Shown here in pieces: positions 8,301 to 16,052 of a stretch of 64,000 nucleotides of DNA (the stretch's first letter is position 1; each line of letters starts with the position of its first letter). The position numbers were made by a program, and so were the translations under genes. Below the pieces are notes generated by a model, which worked only from the letters and a program-made list of their open reading frames with translations, searched no databases and was not told where the DNA came from. This DNA comes from Paenibacillus sp. FSL K6-0276 (GTDB lineage: Bacteria > Bacillota > Bacilli > Paenibacillales > Paenibacillaceae), in contig NZ_CP150276.1 in assembly GCF_037977235.1 (NCBI RefSeq), positions 5,332,001-5,396,000 on the forward strand, written 5' to 3'.

Positions 8301-9071
8301 TTAATCAGGCAAGTTATTTTTTCTTGTCAAAAGTGAGGCACCGATGATGCTTAGTAAGATCAGTAAGCCCGCTGAAAGATATGGACCTGTTCTAAAGCCT
8401 TCTCCATCTGTAAGAATTCCTGCTGACAAACCGGAAAGCCCCGCTGGTGTCCATTCAAACCATGAGGGCAATAAACTTTGGCCTAAAGACAACCCAGCCA
8501 TTAGCGCCAGCGCTAAAAAAGCAGCTACAGGAGGTCTTAAAAAAGCACTGAACAACAGCGTTGCCGAGACAACACATAATAGCCACAAACCATACACTCC
8601 AGAAGCTACGACAACATCGCCCCATGATAGTGAACCAATCAGCTGCTCTGTGTAATAAGCAGCACCCGCTGCACCCAGTCCAAGAGCAACAATAAGCAGT
8701 GTAAGTTGAGCTGTCCATTTAGCGATTACTATTGCTGCCGGAGAAACGGGTCTTACTAGAATTAACTCCATAGTTCCGCTATACCGTTCACCAGCTAAAG
8801 TGTTCATAGAGCCAAGCGCCAACACCAGCATTCCAATCGTTCCATACTGTCCCAGAGCTTGCGCCATCACAGCTGCGGCACTCGGTATTTCATACCCCTC
8901 CAGCAGACCTGGGGGCACATCTCCTGAAGCTTTTAATATTTCCGGCAAATAATAAGTGGTTAACGGCTGCATAATGCCTAAAATGATGAACACGACAGGT
9001 ATCCAGATTAGCTTATAACTACAAGCCATCTCGAGCATTTCTTTTCGATAAAGGACCCAGGTGCTGCTCAT
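8301..9071 (-). CDS. yxlG: ABC-2 type transporter permease, YxlG-like
   Basis: 256-residue integral membrane subunit of an ABC exporter. Six hydrophobic segments are visible, the first around LIWIPVVFIILGIM and the last LLILLSIIGASLLT, with the ABC-2 motif AGERYSGTMELILVRPVS after the second. Its ATG overlaps the stop of the ATPase gene by four bases (ATGA), so the two are translationally coupled. It is the last gene of a block with the same order as B. subtilis sigY-yxlC-yxlD-yxlE-yxlF-yxlG. The exported substrate is unknown. Confidence 0.85.
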   Translation of the reverse strand: MSSTWVLYRKEMLEMACSYKLIWIPVVFIILGIMQPLTTYYLPEILKASGDVPPGLLEGYEIPSAAAVMAQALGQYGTIGMLVLALGSMNTLAGERYSGTMELILVRPVSPAAIVIAKWTAQLTLLIVALGLGAAGAAYYTEQLIGSLSWGDVVVASGVYGLWLLCVVSATLLFSAFLRPPVAAFLALALMAGLSLGQSLLPSWFEWTPAGLSGLSAGILTDGEGFRTGPYLSAGLLILLSIIGASLLTRKNNLPD

Positions 9072-9982
9072 ACGCCCACCACCTTCATAAATAAATCCTC
9101 TAATGTGGAAGAGCCTGCTTCAAATTGCAGCAATGGAATTTCAAGCTGTGTCGCTTCGTGCAAAATCGTCCGGCGGGCCATTTCTACATCGTTCACATTG
9201 AAGACCGCATGATCTCCGGACAACTGAGACTCCAGTACAAACGGCTTGGAGGAAAGAGATTCCAGCCACTGAATAGCTTCTTTGTGCTTCTCGGTACGTA
9301 AACGAATAACAGGAAGGCTGTATTGTGAACGAAGCTGCGACAAAGACCCCTGCTCTGCAATTATTCCATGATTCATTAAAATAATATCATCACAAATCTC
9401 TTCTGCGTCATGCAGCACATGCGTGGAGAAAACTACTGTTGTCTCTTCACGTATTTCTCGTAGCAATTCCATCACATCCCTGCGGCCAATCGGATCAAGT
9501 GCAGATACAGGCTCATCCAGCAAAAGAAGTCGAGGGCGATGCACAAGCGCCTGTGCGAGACCCAGCCGCTGCTTCATCCCCCCGGAATAACCACCAATCC
9601 TGCGACGAGCATCGTCTTTGAGACCTACACGCTTAAGCGATTCTAATGCGCTGCTTGTCGCTTCTTTGGTCCCCATTCCACTAAGCTTTGCAGCAAATAC
9701 TACATACTCCTGTCCAGTCATCCACCCGTAAAAGGCTGGAGACTGGGGTACATATCCTAATCCCTTGCGATATTCTGCTCCAGGGCGGCTCCCCTCAAAA
9801 GAAATCATTCCAGAGGTAGGTTCTAAAAGTCCAGCCAGCATACGTAGTGTGGTCGTCTTTCCAGCACCATTAGGCCCCAGTAGAGCTACACACCGTCCTT
9901 TTTCAATCTCAAAGCTTATATCATGTACGGAAATATGCGCCCCATAGCTTTTGCGTAAATTTGTAACTTGAAGGAGTGACAT
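9068..9982 (-). CDS. yxlF: ABC transporter ATP-binding protein, YxlF-like
   Basis: 304-residue ATPase of the exporter encoded with the next gene. Walker A GPNGAGKTTTLRML, signature YSGGMKQRLGLAQAL, Walker B RLLLLDEP and the H-loop STHVLHD are all intact. The C-terminal ~90 residues are the extension typical of NatA/CcmA-like exporters. The start at 9982 sits in TAATG, overlapping the stop of the preceding small gene; a longer frame to 10063 runs through that gene and has no ribosome site. In B. subtilis YxlF and YxlG affect SigY activity, so a similar feedback role is possible. Confidence 0.9.
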   Translation of the reverse strand: MSLLQVTNLRKSYGAHISVHDISFEIEKGRCVALLGPNGAGKTTTLRMLAGLLEPTSGMISFEGSRPGAEYRKGLGYVPQSPAFYGWMTGQEYVVFAAKLSGMGTKEATSSALESLKRVGLKDDARRRIGGYSGGMKQRLGLAQALVHRPRLLLLDEPVSALDPIGRRDVMELLREIREETTVVFSTHVLHDAEEICDDIILMNHGIIAEQGSLSQLRSQYSLPVIRLRTEKHKEAIQWLESLSSKPFVLESQLSGDHAVFNVNDVEMARRTILHEATQLEIPLLQFEAGSSTLEDLFMKVVGV

Positions 9983-10173
9983 TAGACATCTTTCCTTCCT
10001 ATCGTAAAATAAGCTATACTGCCAAGCATATTTCCAAAAATAATAATGATGATCCACATCCATTTTGGGCCACGCACGCTATCGGCTTTGGCTAAAGAAA
10101 TCAAACCGATAATAGCCAGTAAAGCCTGTAAAATGATCAACGGCATAATTAAACCCCAATTTACATCTTCCAT
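9982..10173 (-). CDS. yxlE: Small PLDc_N-type membrane protein, YxlE-like
   Basis: 63-residue protein with two membrane helices (LIMPLIILQALLAIIGLISL and MWIIIIIFGNMLGSIAYF), ending in the GRK tail typical of PLDc_N domains. The start at 10173 has AAAGGAG nine bases upstream. The stop overlaps the ATG of the ATPase gene. In B. subtilis YxlE contributes, with YxlC and YxlD, to negative control of SigY; the same is inferred here from gene order. Confidence 0.82.
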   Translation of the reverse strand: MEDVNWGLIMPLIILQALLAIIGLISLAKADSVRGPKWMWIIIIIFGNMLGSIAYFTIGRKDV

Positions 10174-10225
10174 GAAGTACCACTCCTTTTGTGTTATGAA
10201 AGGAACGAGCTCATATTCTGGACCC

Positions 10226-10438
10226 TTACAGCTTCTTTCTCCTACGTCTTTCCGGTAGAATGACAACAAGTAAATAAACCAAAGCGGGTGACGGAACTGT
10301 AGTAATAGCCCATAATCCCCAGAACCAGGCTTTTCTTCCGCGTCGTCTTGCGTCCCGGAACAGCAGAGTCCCTTGCAGCATTAATAGGGCTGCTAGCAAT
10401 AACCATAACCATATAGGCACATCCTGCAGTTCATTCAT
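10226..10438 (-). CDS. yxlD: Small membrane protein, YxlD-like
   Basis: 70 residues with two membrane helices: IWLWLLLAALLMLQGTLLF, then LWAITTVPSPALVYLLVVIL. A basic loop RDARRRGRKAWFW lies between them and a basic tail ERRRRKKL follows. The start overlaps the stop of the yxlC-like gene (ATGA), so translation is coupled. Position and topology match B. subtilis YxlD in the sigY operon. Confidence 0.8.
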   Translation of the reverse strand: MNELQDVPIWLWLLLAALLMLQGTLLFRDARRRGRKAWFWGLWAITTVPSPALVYLLVVILPERRRRKKL

Positions 10439-10776
10439 TCTTGTGCACCTTCTCTATTCCTCCTGATCCTCGCTATTCCTAGAGCACTGAGTCCCGCAAT
10501 AGGAATAATCGCTTGAATAATCCAATAGATCATCGGCGCAGAACCGAGAATGGACAGAAATGCGCAGATCAGGATCAACGATATCCCCCAGAATAACAGC
10601 AGCTCTTTACGTTCCGTGCTCTTTCTATGCACAGAGGCATCAGCCATTAACCTCTCCAGTTCCTGTAATGAAGGTGGTGTGATGTCATTATATTGTGCAT
10701 CTAACCGGTCAAGCTCATCTGAAAGCTTGTGCAAATACAACTCAGACTCCTTATCTTTATCCCTCTCCATCCTCAT
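10435..10776 (-). CDS. yxlC: Membrane-anchored anti-sigma factor, YxlC-like
   Basis: 113 residues: a charged cytoplasmic N-terminal half (ELYLHKLSDELDRLDAQYN, PSLQELERLM) and two membrane helices at the C-terminal side (LLLFWGISLILICAFLSIL and MIYWIIQAIIPIAGLSAL). That is the layout of anti-sigma factors of ECF operons, and YxlC is the negative regulator of SigY in B. subtilis. The gene starts inside the 3' end of the sigma-factor gene (20-base overlap). An ATG at 10770 is an equally possible start, since AAGGAG is four bases from the first ATG and ten from the second. Confidence 0.8.
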   Translation of the reverse strand: MRMERDKDKESELYLHKLSDELDRLDAQYNDITPPSLQELERLMADASVHRKSTERKELLLFWGISLILICAFLSILGSAPMIYWIIQAIIPIAGLSALGIARIRRNREGAQE

Positions 10777-11302
10777 TCAGCTCCTTTCGTAGTTGGTTAA
10801 GACCAAGGGATACACGCGACTTGACTGTGCCTGAAGGAACTCGCATGATTTCGCCAATTTCGTCGTAGCTATAGCCATAATAATGCTTCAGTAGCACAGC
10901 TACTCTTTGCGCAGAAGGTAGTCTGGAGAGGGAATCCAGCACTTCACTCCATTCCTCCCCCCTGCTCTCAAACCGCCAACGAATCGAACGGATCCCCTGT
11001 TCCTGTTGCTCCCGCTGCTTCCATTCCGCTTCACGCTTCCATCGTCGCTTTCGATCAATAAATATTCTGGTAGCAATTGTGATTAACCAAGAGGAGAATG
11101 AAGAAGTTCCGTTATAGGTATTGATTTTTTCCATACATCTGACCATGGTGTCCTGTACAAGATCCTCTGCCAGCAACGGGTCCATGGTCACCTTGATTAA
11201 ATATTTGAATAAAAAGGTATAGTGTTCTTGCAGCAGTGAAGACAGTGCTGAAGTATCTCCCTGCTGTGCCCGTCTGATTCTCTCCAGCGACTGATCGCTC
11301 AT
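10757..11302 (-). CDS. sigY: ECF RNA polymerase sigma factor, SigY-like
   Basis: 181-residue sigma-70-family factor with region 2 (YLIKVTMDPLLAEDLVQDTMVRCMEKI... FSSWLITIATRIFID) and region 4 (LPSAQRVAVLLKHYYGYSYDEIG, SGTVKSRVSLGLNQLRKEL). Region 2 would bind the -10 and region 4 the -35 element. The start at 11302 follows GGAGGGG by five bases; longer frames would extend into the promoter. B. subtilis SigY has 178 residues and heads the same gene series. An ECF-type promoter 30-60 bases upstream suggests autoregulation. Confidence 0.9.
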   Translation of the reverse strand: MSDQSLERIRRAQQGDTSALSSLLQEHYTFLFKYLIKVTMDPLLAEDLVQDTMVRCMEKINTYNGTSSFSSWLITIATRIFIDRKRRWKREAEWKQREQQEQGIRSIRWRFESRGEEWSEVLDSLSRLPSAQRVAVLLKHYYGYSYDEIGEIMRVPSGTVKSRVSLGLNQLRKELNEDGEG

Positions 11303-11338
11303 CTGCCCCTCCATCCATGATTTCGTTCCTATTTGTAG

Positions 11339-11364
11339 TACGAATATGTATTGCGAATCGTTCA
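11339..11364 (-). promoter_or_regulatory. ECF-type (SigY-like) promoter of the sigY operon
   Basis: On the minus strand TGAACG (11364-11359) is followed after 16 bases by CGTA (11342-11339). TGAAC/CGT with this spacing is the ECF-sigma pattern, and B. subtilis SigY uses TGAACG and CGTC-like elements at its own promoter. Transcription would start ~25-30 bases before the sigY start codon, leaving room for its ribosome site. Confidence 0.65.
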
Positions 11365-11376
11365 TTCCGCTAATAA

Positions 11377-11592
11377 TTATTTTTTGAGCTCCCACAGCTT
11401 GCGTCGCCAGGGCTGAATTATCCCTTGCCTTGCCGGAAAACGCCAAAAAAGACGCGCACTTCTGCACTCGCCCCCTGAATTCACTTGCACTTCCATATAA
11501 TCCACACTGCCCTCTTGGAGCAAGGATTCACCGCAATTAGCTTTGGAATCATACCAACTGTAGTCCAACGGGTAATATATATTCTTCTCCAT
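11377..11592 (-). CDS. Possible small protein, 71 aa
   Basis: An open frame with GGGGGG seven bases before its ATG, beginning MEKNIYYPLDYSWYDSKANC. It shows no recognised domain or membrane helix. It ends just upstream of the sigY promoter and follows a terminator, so it would be a one-gene unit or the first gene before sigY. Coding status is uncertain: the C-terminal half (RLFWRFPARQGII) has no clear protein-like pattern. Confidence 0.35.
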   Translation of the reverse strand: MEKNIYYPLDYSWYDSKANCGESLLQEGSVDYMEVQVNSGGECRSARLFWRFPARQGIIQPWRRKLWELKK

Positions 11593-11630
11593 TCTACTTC
11601 CCCCCCATGCTTTTAAGCCTATATGAAGAC

Positions 11631-11671
11631 AAAAAAAGAACGCAAACCGGGATTAATTCCGCAGTCTGCGT
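11631..11671 (-). terminator. Terminator of the dedA-trx-hydrolase operon
   Basis: On the minus strand ACGCA (11671-11667) pairs with TGCGT (11644-11640) around an inner GCGG/CCCG stem, followed by TCTTTTTTT. It lies ~210 bases downstream of the metallo-hydrolase stop. Confidence 0.65.
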
Positions 11672-11787
11672 GCTTCGCGAGGTAAATGTTACATTTAATT
11701 AACCTCATTGTAGTCCTTTTGTAGTCTTTTGTCTATCAAAACTTCCTCGGTTTTTGTCGGTTCTACTAGAACCAACATTTATTGAGC

Positions 11788-11887
11788 AAGTATAAACGCC
11801 TTCGGCGTCCTTATAAGGACGATAAGCGTTTAAGCGAGAAATATAAGACATAAAGTATAGGTGCTAAACTTATACTTTCTTATATTT
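11788..11887 (+). repeat. Double-hairpin element, copy R3 (type 1)
   Basis: Type 1 copy whose final CTTATATTT overlaps the 3' end of the metallo-hydrolase gene on the opposite strand. The stop codon of that gene (11880-11882) is part of the element. Confidence 0.85.
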
Positions 11888-12509
11888 GAACATAAGGGTT
11901 GCGAATCTTTTCAAATCCAATGGTTGTCCGTGGGCCATGACCTGGATAAACCTTCACTTCATCATCCATTTTGTATAGCTTGCCCCGAATTGAATCGAAC
12001 AGATCTCGTTCCCTACCACCAGGCAAATCTGTGCGTCCAACCCCCATCTTAAACAGTACATCTCCGGAGAATAGATCATTTCCACAAAGGAAACTTACAC
12101 TGCCTGGAGAGTGACCAGGTGTATGGTACACACGGAAGGTGTGTCCAATGAACTGCAGAACTTGTCCTTCTGCCAGATCATATTCCGCAGGATCTGTAGT
12201 TAAAGGAGGTGACACTTCCGGCCACATTAGCGAACCGTTCAGCTTGGGGCTACTTAGCCATTCACTTTCAAGTGGATGTAAATAAACAGGGCATTTCTTA
12301 GCTTTACGAATTTCGTCTACACCGCCCATATGGTCAAAATGTGCATGTGTTAACAAAATAGCTTCGATCTCCATCCCTTCGATACTCCGCACTAATGCAG
12401 CAGGATTCATACCGGGATCTATAATGATACCCTTCGCAGGATCCGCACCTGTCAGTAAGTAGGCATTCGTCTGAAGCGGACCTAGATTAAATGAACGTAT
12501 ATTTAGCAT
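11880..12509 (-). CDS. MBL-fold metallo-hydrolase (glyoxalase II-like, YqgX type)
   Basis: 209-residue metallo-beta-lactamase-fold hydrolase. Zinc ligands are visible in THAHFDH (~residues 54-60), the second-metal His in HTPGHSPG, Asp in FSGDVLF, and the terminal His in YPGHGP. This is the short glyoxalase II-like family (YqgX/YcbL), thought to act on thioesters or related compounds; the substrate is not readable. It is the last gene of a dedA-thioredoxin-hydrolase operon, starting four bases after the thioredoxin-like stop. The final codons lie in repeat R3, which supplies the TAA. Confidence 0.88.
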   Translation of the reverse strand: MLNIRSFNLGPLQTNAYLLTGADPAKGIIIDPGMNPAALVRSIEGMEIEAILLTHAHFDHMGGVDEIRKAKKCPVYLHPLESEWLSSPKLNGSLMWPEVSPPLTTDPAEYDLAEGQVLQFIGHTFRVYHTPGHSPGSVSFLCGNDLFSGDVLFKMGVGRTDLPGGRERDLFDSIRGKLYKMDDEVKVYPGHGPRTTIGFEKIRNPYVQI

Positions 12510-12513
12510 CGGT

Positions 12514-13080
12514 CTAGAATCCGGAAATCAGACTACGCAGTTCTTTTGCGATAACTATCTGATATTCCGTTCCTTCCCCATAGGCTTGCCCCATGGCCTT
12601 ACGTGCTTCTGCGATTTTGCTGTCGTAATCAGCGGCCTCACGATCAGGATTCTCACGTTTGAACTCTCTCATTATACTCTGCACATGCTCTGGTCTAGGA
12701 CCCCAATGTCCGAGCACATATCCGCCAGTATCTGCAAAAATCACGACTGGGACAGATCTTCCACCCATGGTCAAGAAATCATCCATAAGCTCCGGATTCT
12801 CTTCCAAAATGAATACCTCTGTTTTCATTCCAGCCGTCTCCAGAATACGGAATACAGCAGGAACGTTGCGTATCACGTCTCCACACCAATCCGCTGCAAG
12901 GATAAGTACCCGCATATCGTCGCGATGGTTCAGACTTTCGAAATATTCCTTATCGCTCTCATCTTCCCAAGTAAACTTCTCATACCAGGATTCAAAATCC
13001 TGTTGATTCTTCGTCATACTTTCTACGAATTGGCGCGGTGTTAGGCCTTTTCCAAACTTATGAGCTACATTCTGCTTCAT
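12514..13080 (-). CDS. Thioredoxin-family protein
   Basis: 188-residue cytoplasmic protein with a thioredoxin-like core (VLILAADWCGDVIRNVPAVF, ~residues 61-80) and the cis-Pro region RSVPVVIFAD. The active-site position reads WCGDV, with a single cysteine instead of CxxC. That is usual in this Bacillales subfamily and suggests a monothiol or non-redox role. The start at 13080 follows AAGGGG by seven bases and overlaps the dedA stop (ATGA). The C-terminal ~55 residues are charged and helical. Confidence 0.85.
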   Translation of the reverse strand: MKQNVAHKFGKGLTPRQFVESMTKNQQDFESWYEKFTWEDESDKEYFESLNHRDDMRVLILAADWCGDVIRNVPAVFRILETAGMKTEVFILEENPELMDDFLTMGGRSVPVVIFADTGGYVLGHWGPRPEHVQSIMREFKRENPDREAADYDSKIAEARKAMGQAYGEGTEYQIVIAKELRSLISGF

Positions 13081-13691
13081 TTTGTAGTCCCCTTTTTCTT
13101 GGATTTGTACCATTTAAACACAAAGTAAATGATGATCAGAGCGATCGCTACAAGTATAATTTCGTTGGTATACTTAGCTGCTACTTTGTCAATATCTTCC
13201 CATTTATTCCCCAAGGTCATACCCAGATATACAAACAAAGCACTCCATGGAATAACAGCAAGCGTAGTCAACAAAGTGAACTTACCTAAAGGCATTTTCG
13301 ATATCCCGGCTGGAACGGAAATGGCATGACGAACAACGGGAATAAAACGTGCTGTAAAGATTACGCCAGTCCCATACTTATTGAACCACTCCTCGGAATG
13401 GTCAATATGCTTCTTTTGAATAAGAATATATTTCCCGTATTTCTCCAGAACAGGTCTGCCACCATAACGGCCAATCCAATATACAAAAATCTGTGCAATG
13501 ACTCCGCCGATCGTACCGAATAATACGGCACCAAAAAAATTAATATCTCCACTCCATACTAAAAACCCGCCGAAAGCCAGTACAATTTCACTCGGAATGA
13601 CTTCAATCATAAGTCCGATCATAATCCCAAAATAACCAAGACTCTGAATCCATTCAAACAATGTCGAGATCAGATCAGAAATAACATGCAA
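13077..13691 (-). CDS. DedA-family (VTT domain) membrane protein
   Basis: 204-residue polytopic membrane protein. The DedA/SNARE-associated signature is seen in FGGFLVWSGDINFFGAVLFG (~residues 41-60), YWIGRYGGRPVLEKYG and FTARFIPVVRHAISVPAGIS. The last of these holds the conserved Arg and Pro residues of the re-entrant loop. Members flip lipids (phosphatidylethanolamine or undecaprenyl phosphate carriers) or affect membrane energetics; which applies here is unknown. It heads a three-gene operon with overlapping or near-touching genes. Confidence 0.9.
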   Translation of the reverse strand: MHVISDLISTLFEWIQSLGYFGIMIGLMIEVIPSEIVLAFGGFLVWSGDINFFGAVLFGTIGGVIAQIFVYWIGRYGGRPVLEKYGKYILIQKKHIDHSEEWFNKYGTGVIFTARFIPVVRHAISVPAGISKMPLGKFTLLTTLAVIPWSALFVYLGMTLGNKWEDIDKVAAKYTNEIILVAIALIIIYFVFKWYKSKKKGTTK

Positions 13692-13733
13692 CCGTACTCC
13701 TCCTCCCTTTTCCGCAGAATATGGCTATGTATC

Positions 13734-13834
13734 AAGCATAAACATCTTTGGCGTCTTATAAAGACGCTAAGCGTTTAAGCGAGAAATATAAGAACATAAA
13801 GTATAGATGCTAAACTTATACTTTCTTATATTTT
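13734..13834 (+). repeat. Double-hairpin element, copy R4 (type 1)
   Basis: Type 1 copy with a shortened first stem, GCGTC/GACGC instead of GCGTCC/GGACG. It lies 43 bp upstream of dedA and downstream of the SDR gene's terminator. Between it and the terminator (13835-13978) I see nothing else. Confidence 0.83.
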
Positions 13835-13978
13835 CAAAAGCACTGCCGCTCTGCTCTATTTTCCAGTTTCTCTTAGCCTATTCTAGCACAAGCAACCTTA
13901 TCACATCTACTTACAGCGGCAAGGCCGTCACCCTATTTCGATCCTCTCTAAAAAAGAGTTGGAACAATCCGTATAACC

Positions 13979-14023
13979 AAAAAAGGTGTGCACTTCCACC
14001 AATGAAGATGAAAGTAGACACCT
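13979..14023 (-). terminator. Terminator of the SDR gene
   Basis: On the minus strand AGGTGT (14023-14018) pairs with ACACCT, with an inner ACTT/AAGT pairing, followed by TTTTT. It is ~60 bases beyond the SDR stop. Confidence 0.8.
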
Positions 14024-14081
14024 CTTTAGCTAAAATCTAAAATGCTAACAAGTATATGAATTTCAAGAAAAAAATAAGTTG

Positions 14082-14840
14082 TTAATAAGCGGTCCATCCG
14101 GCATCCGCCGTTATTACCGTTCCATTCACGAAGCTCGCAGCATCTGAAGCCAAAAATAAAGCTATCGATGCGATCTCGCTGCTTTCCCCTGTTCGTGGCA
14201 TCGACGCCATACCTTCTCCGGCTTTTTGACTACCAAAAGCACTCGGATTAGACAAATCAATATTAGTCTTTACTCCACCCGGCGCTATGGCATTGCAGCG
14301 AATTCCAAGCTTCGAGTACTGAAACCCTATATTCTTGGACATACCGATGACAGCATGCTTGGAGGCAGTATAGGCCACCCCTGCACGAGATCCTTCTAAG
14401 CCACCAATAGAAGCTACATTGATGATACATCCACTTTCCTGTGCCATAAAAATCGGCAGCACCTTACGAATGGCTCTCATGGGACCGGTGACGTTAACCG
14501 CAAACACTTTCTCCCATAAGTCATCTGTGATTTCATGAGCCGGCGTCATTTTATCCATAATCCCCGCATTGTTAACGAGTATATGGAGTCCGCCAAATTG
14601 TGTACTCGCGGCATCAATCATTCGCTGGGTATCCTCTTCCTTCGAGACATCTGCCTCTACAGGATAAACCACCCCGTTGCCCTTACCTTGTTCTGCATTC
14701 TTGGCCACCGCTTCAACATTCTCCAGATGGATGTCTGCAGCAATAACCATAGCCCCTTGCTGGGCAAAAAGGAGAGCAATTGCTTCCCCTATCCCAGAAC
14801 CGGCACCTGTAACAACTGCAACTTTATTAGTTAGTATCAT
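14082..14840 (-). CDS. Short-chain dehydrogenase/reductase
   Basis: 252-residue NAD(P)-dependent oxidoreductase of the classical SDR family. The cofactor-binding TGAGSGIGEAIA (~residues 11-22), the structural NNAG at ~90 and the catalytic YTASK (Tyr ~157, Lys ~161) are present, as is the C-terminal FVNGTVITADAGW. The Asp after the second strand (VIAADIH) suggests NAD preference. The substrate is unknown; relatives are annotated glucose 1-dehydrogenase or 3-oxoacyl-ACP reductase. The ATG follows AAGGAG. It is divergent from sdpR and followed by its own terminator. Confidence 0.88.
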   Translation of the reverse strand: MILTNKVAVVTGAGSGIGEAIALLFAQQGAMVIAADIHLENVEAVAKNAEQGKGNGVVYPVEADVSKEEDTQRMIDAASTQFGGLHILVNNAGIMDKMTPAHEITDDLWEKVFAVNVTGPMRAIRKVLPIFMAQESGCIINVASIGGLEGSRAGVAYTASKHAVIGMSKNIGFQYSKLGIRCNAIAPGGVKTNIDLSNPSAFGSQKAGEGMASMPRTGESSEIASIALFLASDAASFVNGTVITADAGWTAY

Positions 14841-14985
14841 AAGTTCTCTCCTTCGCTTCTTTATTTCGGTCCACTCACCGAGTACATGCCCACAGTTAGT
14901 ATTGGCAATGCCAGAGCTTCGAACGTCGTTAAATCCAAAGATTCGGTGACACTTTTGTTCTCAGTCAAAATGAGGAAAATACGCA

Positions 14986-15015
14986 TTGACAGATAAGAAA
15001 ACGAACGACTATTAT
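14986..15015 (+). promoter_or_regulatory. Promoter of the sdpRI operon
   Basis: TTGACA (14986-14991) and TATTAT (15010-15015) with an 18-base spacer match the housekeeping sigma-A pattern. The start point would lie inside the palindromic operator that follows. Confidence 0.75.
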
Positions 15016-15039
15016 ATATTTAGATAATTACCTAAATAT
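15016..15039 (+). promoter_or_regulatory. Palindromic operator for SdpR
   Basis: ATATTTAG (15016-15023) and CTAAATAT (15032-15039) form a perfect inverted repeat around an 8-base centre. It directly follows the -10 element. It is of the kind bound by ArsR-family dimers, so autorepression by SdpR is expected. Confidence 0.75.
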
Positions 15040-15057
15040 CGAAAGGCTGGGTGGAAC

Positions 15058-15396
15058 ATGAATGAGTCTTTCAAAGCATTAGCTGACCCTACCCGTCGCC
15101 AAATCATTCGGTTACTAAGGGAGAAAGACCGAACCGCAGGTGAAATTGCCGATTTTTTCAACATGTCTAAGCCAAGCATTTCTCACCATCTGAATGCACT
15201 GAAGCATGCCGATCTCGTACAGGATGAACGAAAAGGTCAATTCATTATGTATTCATTAAATACGACGGTTCTCGAAGAGGTTCTTGGCTGGCTGCTCGAG
15301 CTAACAGGTACTGGAAAGCAAACGGAGACTAAAAGCAAATCGTTGGACGGAAAGCAAAGCCGTCAGAATATCGATTCTGAGAAGGAGGCTGATTGA
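15058..15396 (+). CDS. sdpR: ArsR-family autorepressor SdpR
   Basis: 112-residue winged-helix repressor. The HTH reads EIADFFNMSKPSISHHLNAL (~residues 31-50), preceded by FKALADPTRRQIIRLL, the standard start of ArsR proteins. No metal-binding cysteine motif is visible, as in B. subtilis SdpR, which controls sdpRI and is itself sequestered at the membrane by SdpI. The C-terminal ~30 residues are a hydrophilic tail. It overlaps or abuts sdpI, forming a two-gene operon behind a sigma-A-like promoter with a perfect palindrome over the start point. Confidence 0.9.
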   Translation: MNESFKALADPTRRQIIRLLREKDRTAGEIADFFNMSKPSISHHLNALKHADLVQDERKGQFIMYSLNTTVLEEVLGWLLELTGTGKQTETKSKSLDGKQSRQNIDSEKEAD

Positions 15397-15398
15397 CG

Positions 15399-16052
15399 AT
15401 GAAGGATTTTAAATGGAGATGGCAAGACACACTAATTGTAATATTAGGTTTAGCCTCGCTATCCTACGCTTTAATCAATTATGGCAAGCTGCCACAGGAG
15501 CTGCCCGCGCAGTGGGGAATTACGGGTAAAGTCAACCGGTATTGGGATAAAAACATAGCTATTCCCATGTGCGGTATTTTGGGTATTGTGCTTCCGCTGA
15601 TCATGCAGTTCACACGCAGCATCGACCCTAAGCGGGAAAATTACAAGAAGTTCGAAAATGCCTATGCCATGAGCAGGCTCGCTATTGGGGTGCTTTTTAA
15701 CCTCATGCTTGTGCTCACGGTTGCTTACGGTCTGGGTAAAGATATTAATGTGGGCAAAATTGCTATAGGAGCCGTTGGAGTGATGTTTATTGCGCTCGGT
15801 AACTACATGCCACAGGTAAAAGATAATTATTTATTCGGTGTTCGTACAGCATGGACACTCTCCAACCCAGAGGTGTGGCGAAAAACACATCGCCTCTCCG
15901 GAAGAATGTGGATGATCGGTGGTTTGCTTATATTTGGAGGAGCCTTTTTGAGCGGAGTCTTGTCTCAGGCCCTTATTATTACAGCTCTTGTGCTTGCTAT
16001 TATCGTTCCTGTTCTGTACTCTTGGATCATCTCGCGTCAGTTAAAATCGTGA
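15399..16052 (+). CDS. sdpI: SdpI-family immunity membrane protein
   Basis: 217-residue integral membrane protein. The N-terminal part is a DUF1648-type segment (LINYGKLPQELPAQWGITG, ~residues 24-42) and the C-terminal part is the SdpI domain (DNYLFGVRTAWTLSNPEVW, then TGR-like RLSGRMWMIGGLL). About six membrane helices are visible. In B. subtilis SdpI gives immunity to the SdpC cannibalism toxin and signals to SdpR. No sdpA, sdpB or sdpC gene is in this window, so it may protect against toxins made elsewhere. ATG 15399 follows GGAGG; TTG 15393 is an alternative. Its 3' end overlaps the convergent gene by 12 bases. Confidence 0.9.
   Translation: MKDFKWRWQDTLIVILGLASLSYALINYGKLPQELPAQWGITGKVNRYWDKNIAIPMCGILGIVLPLIMQFTRSIDPKRENYKKFENAYAMSRLAIGVLFNLMLVLTVAYGLGKDINVGKIAIGAVGVMFIALGNYMPQVKDNYLFGVRTAWTLSNPEVWRKTHRLSGRMWMIGGLLIFGGAFLSGVLSQALIITALVLAIIVPVLYSWIISRQLKS

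Noticed and set aside
13807..14040. 77-residue plus-strand frame
   Set aside because: It begins inside repeat R4, runs through the SDR terminator and lacks a ribosome site.
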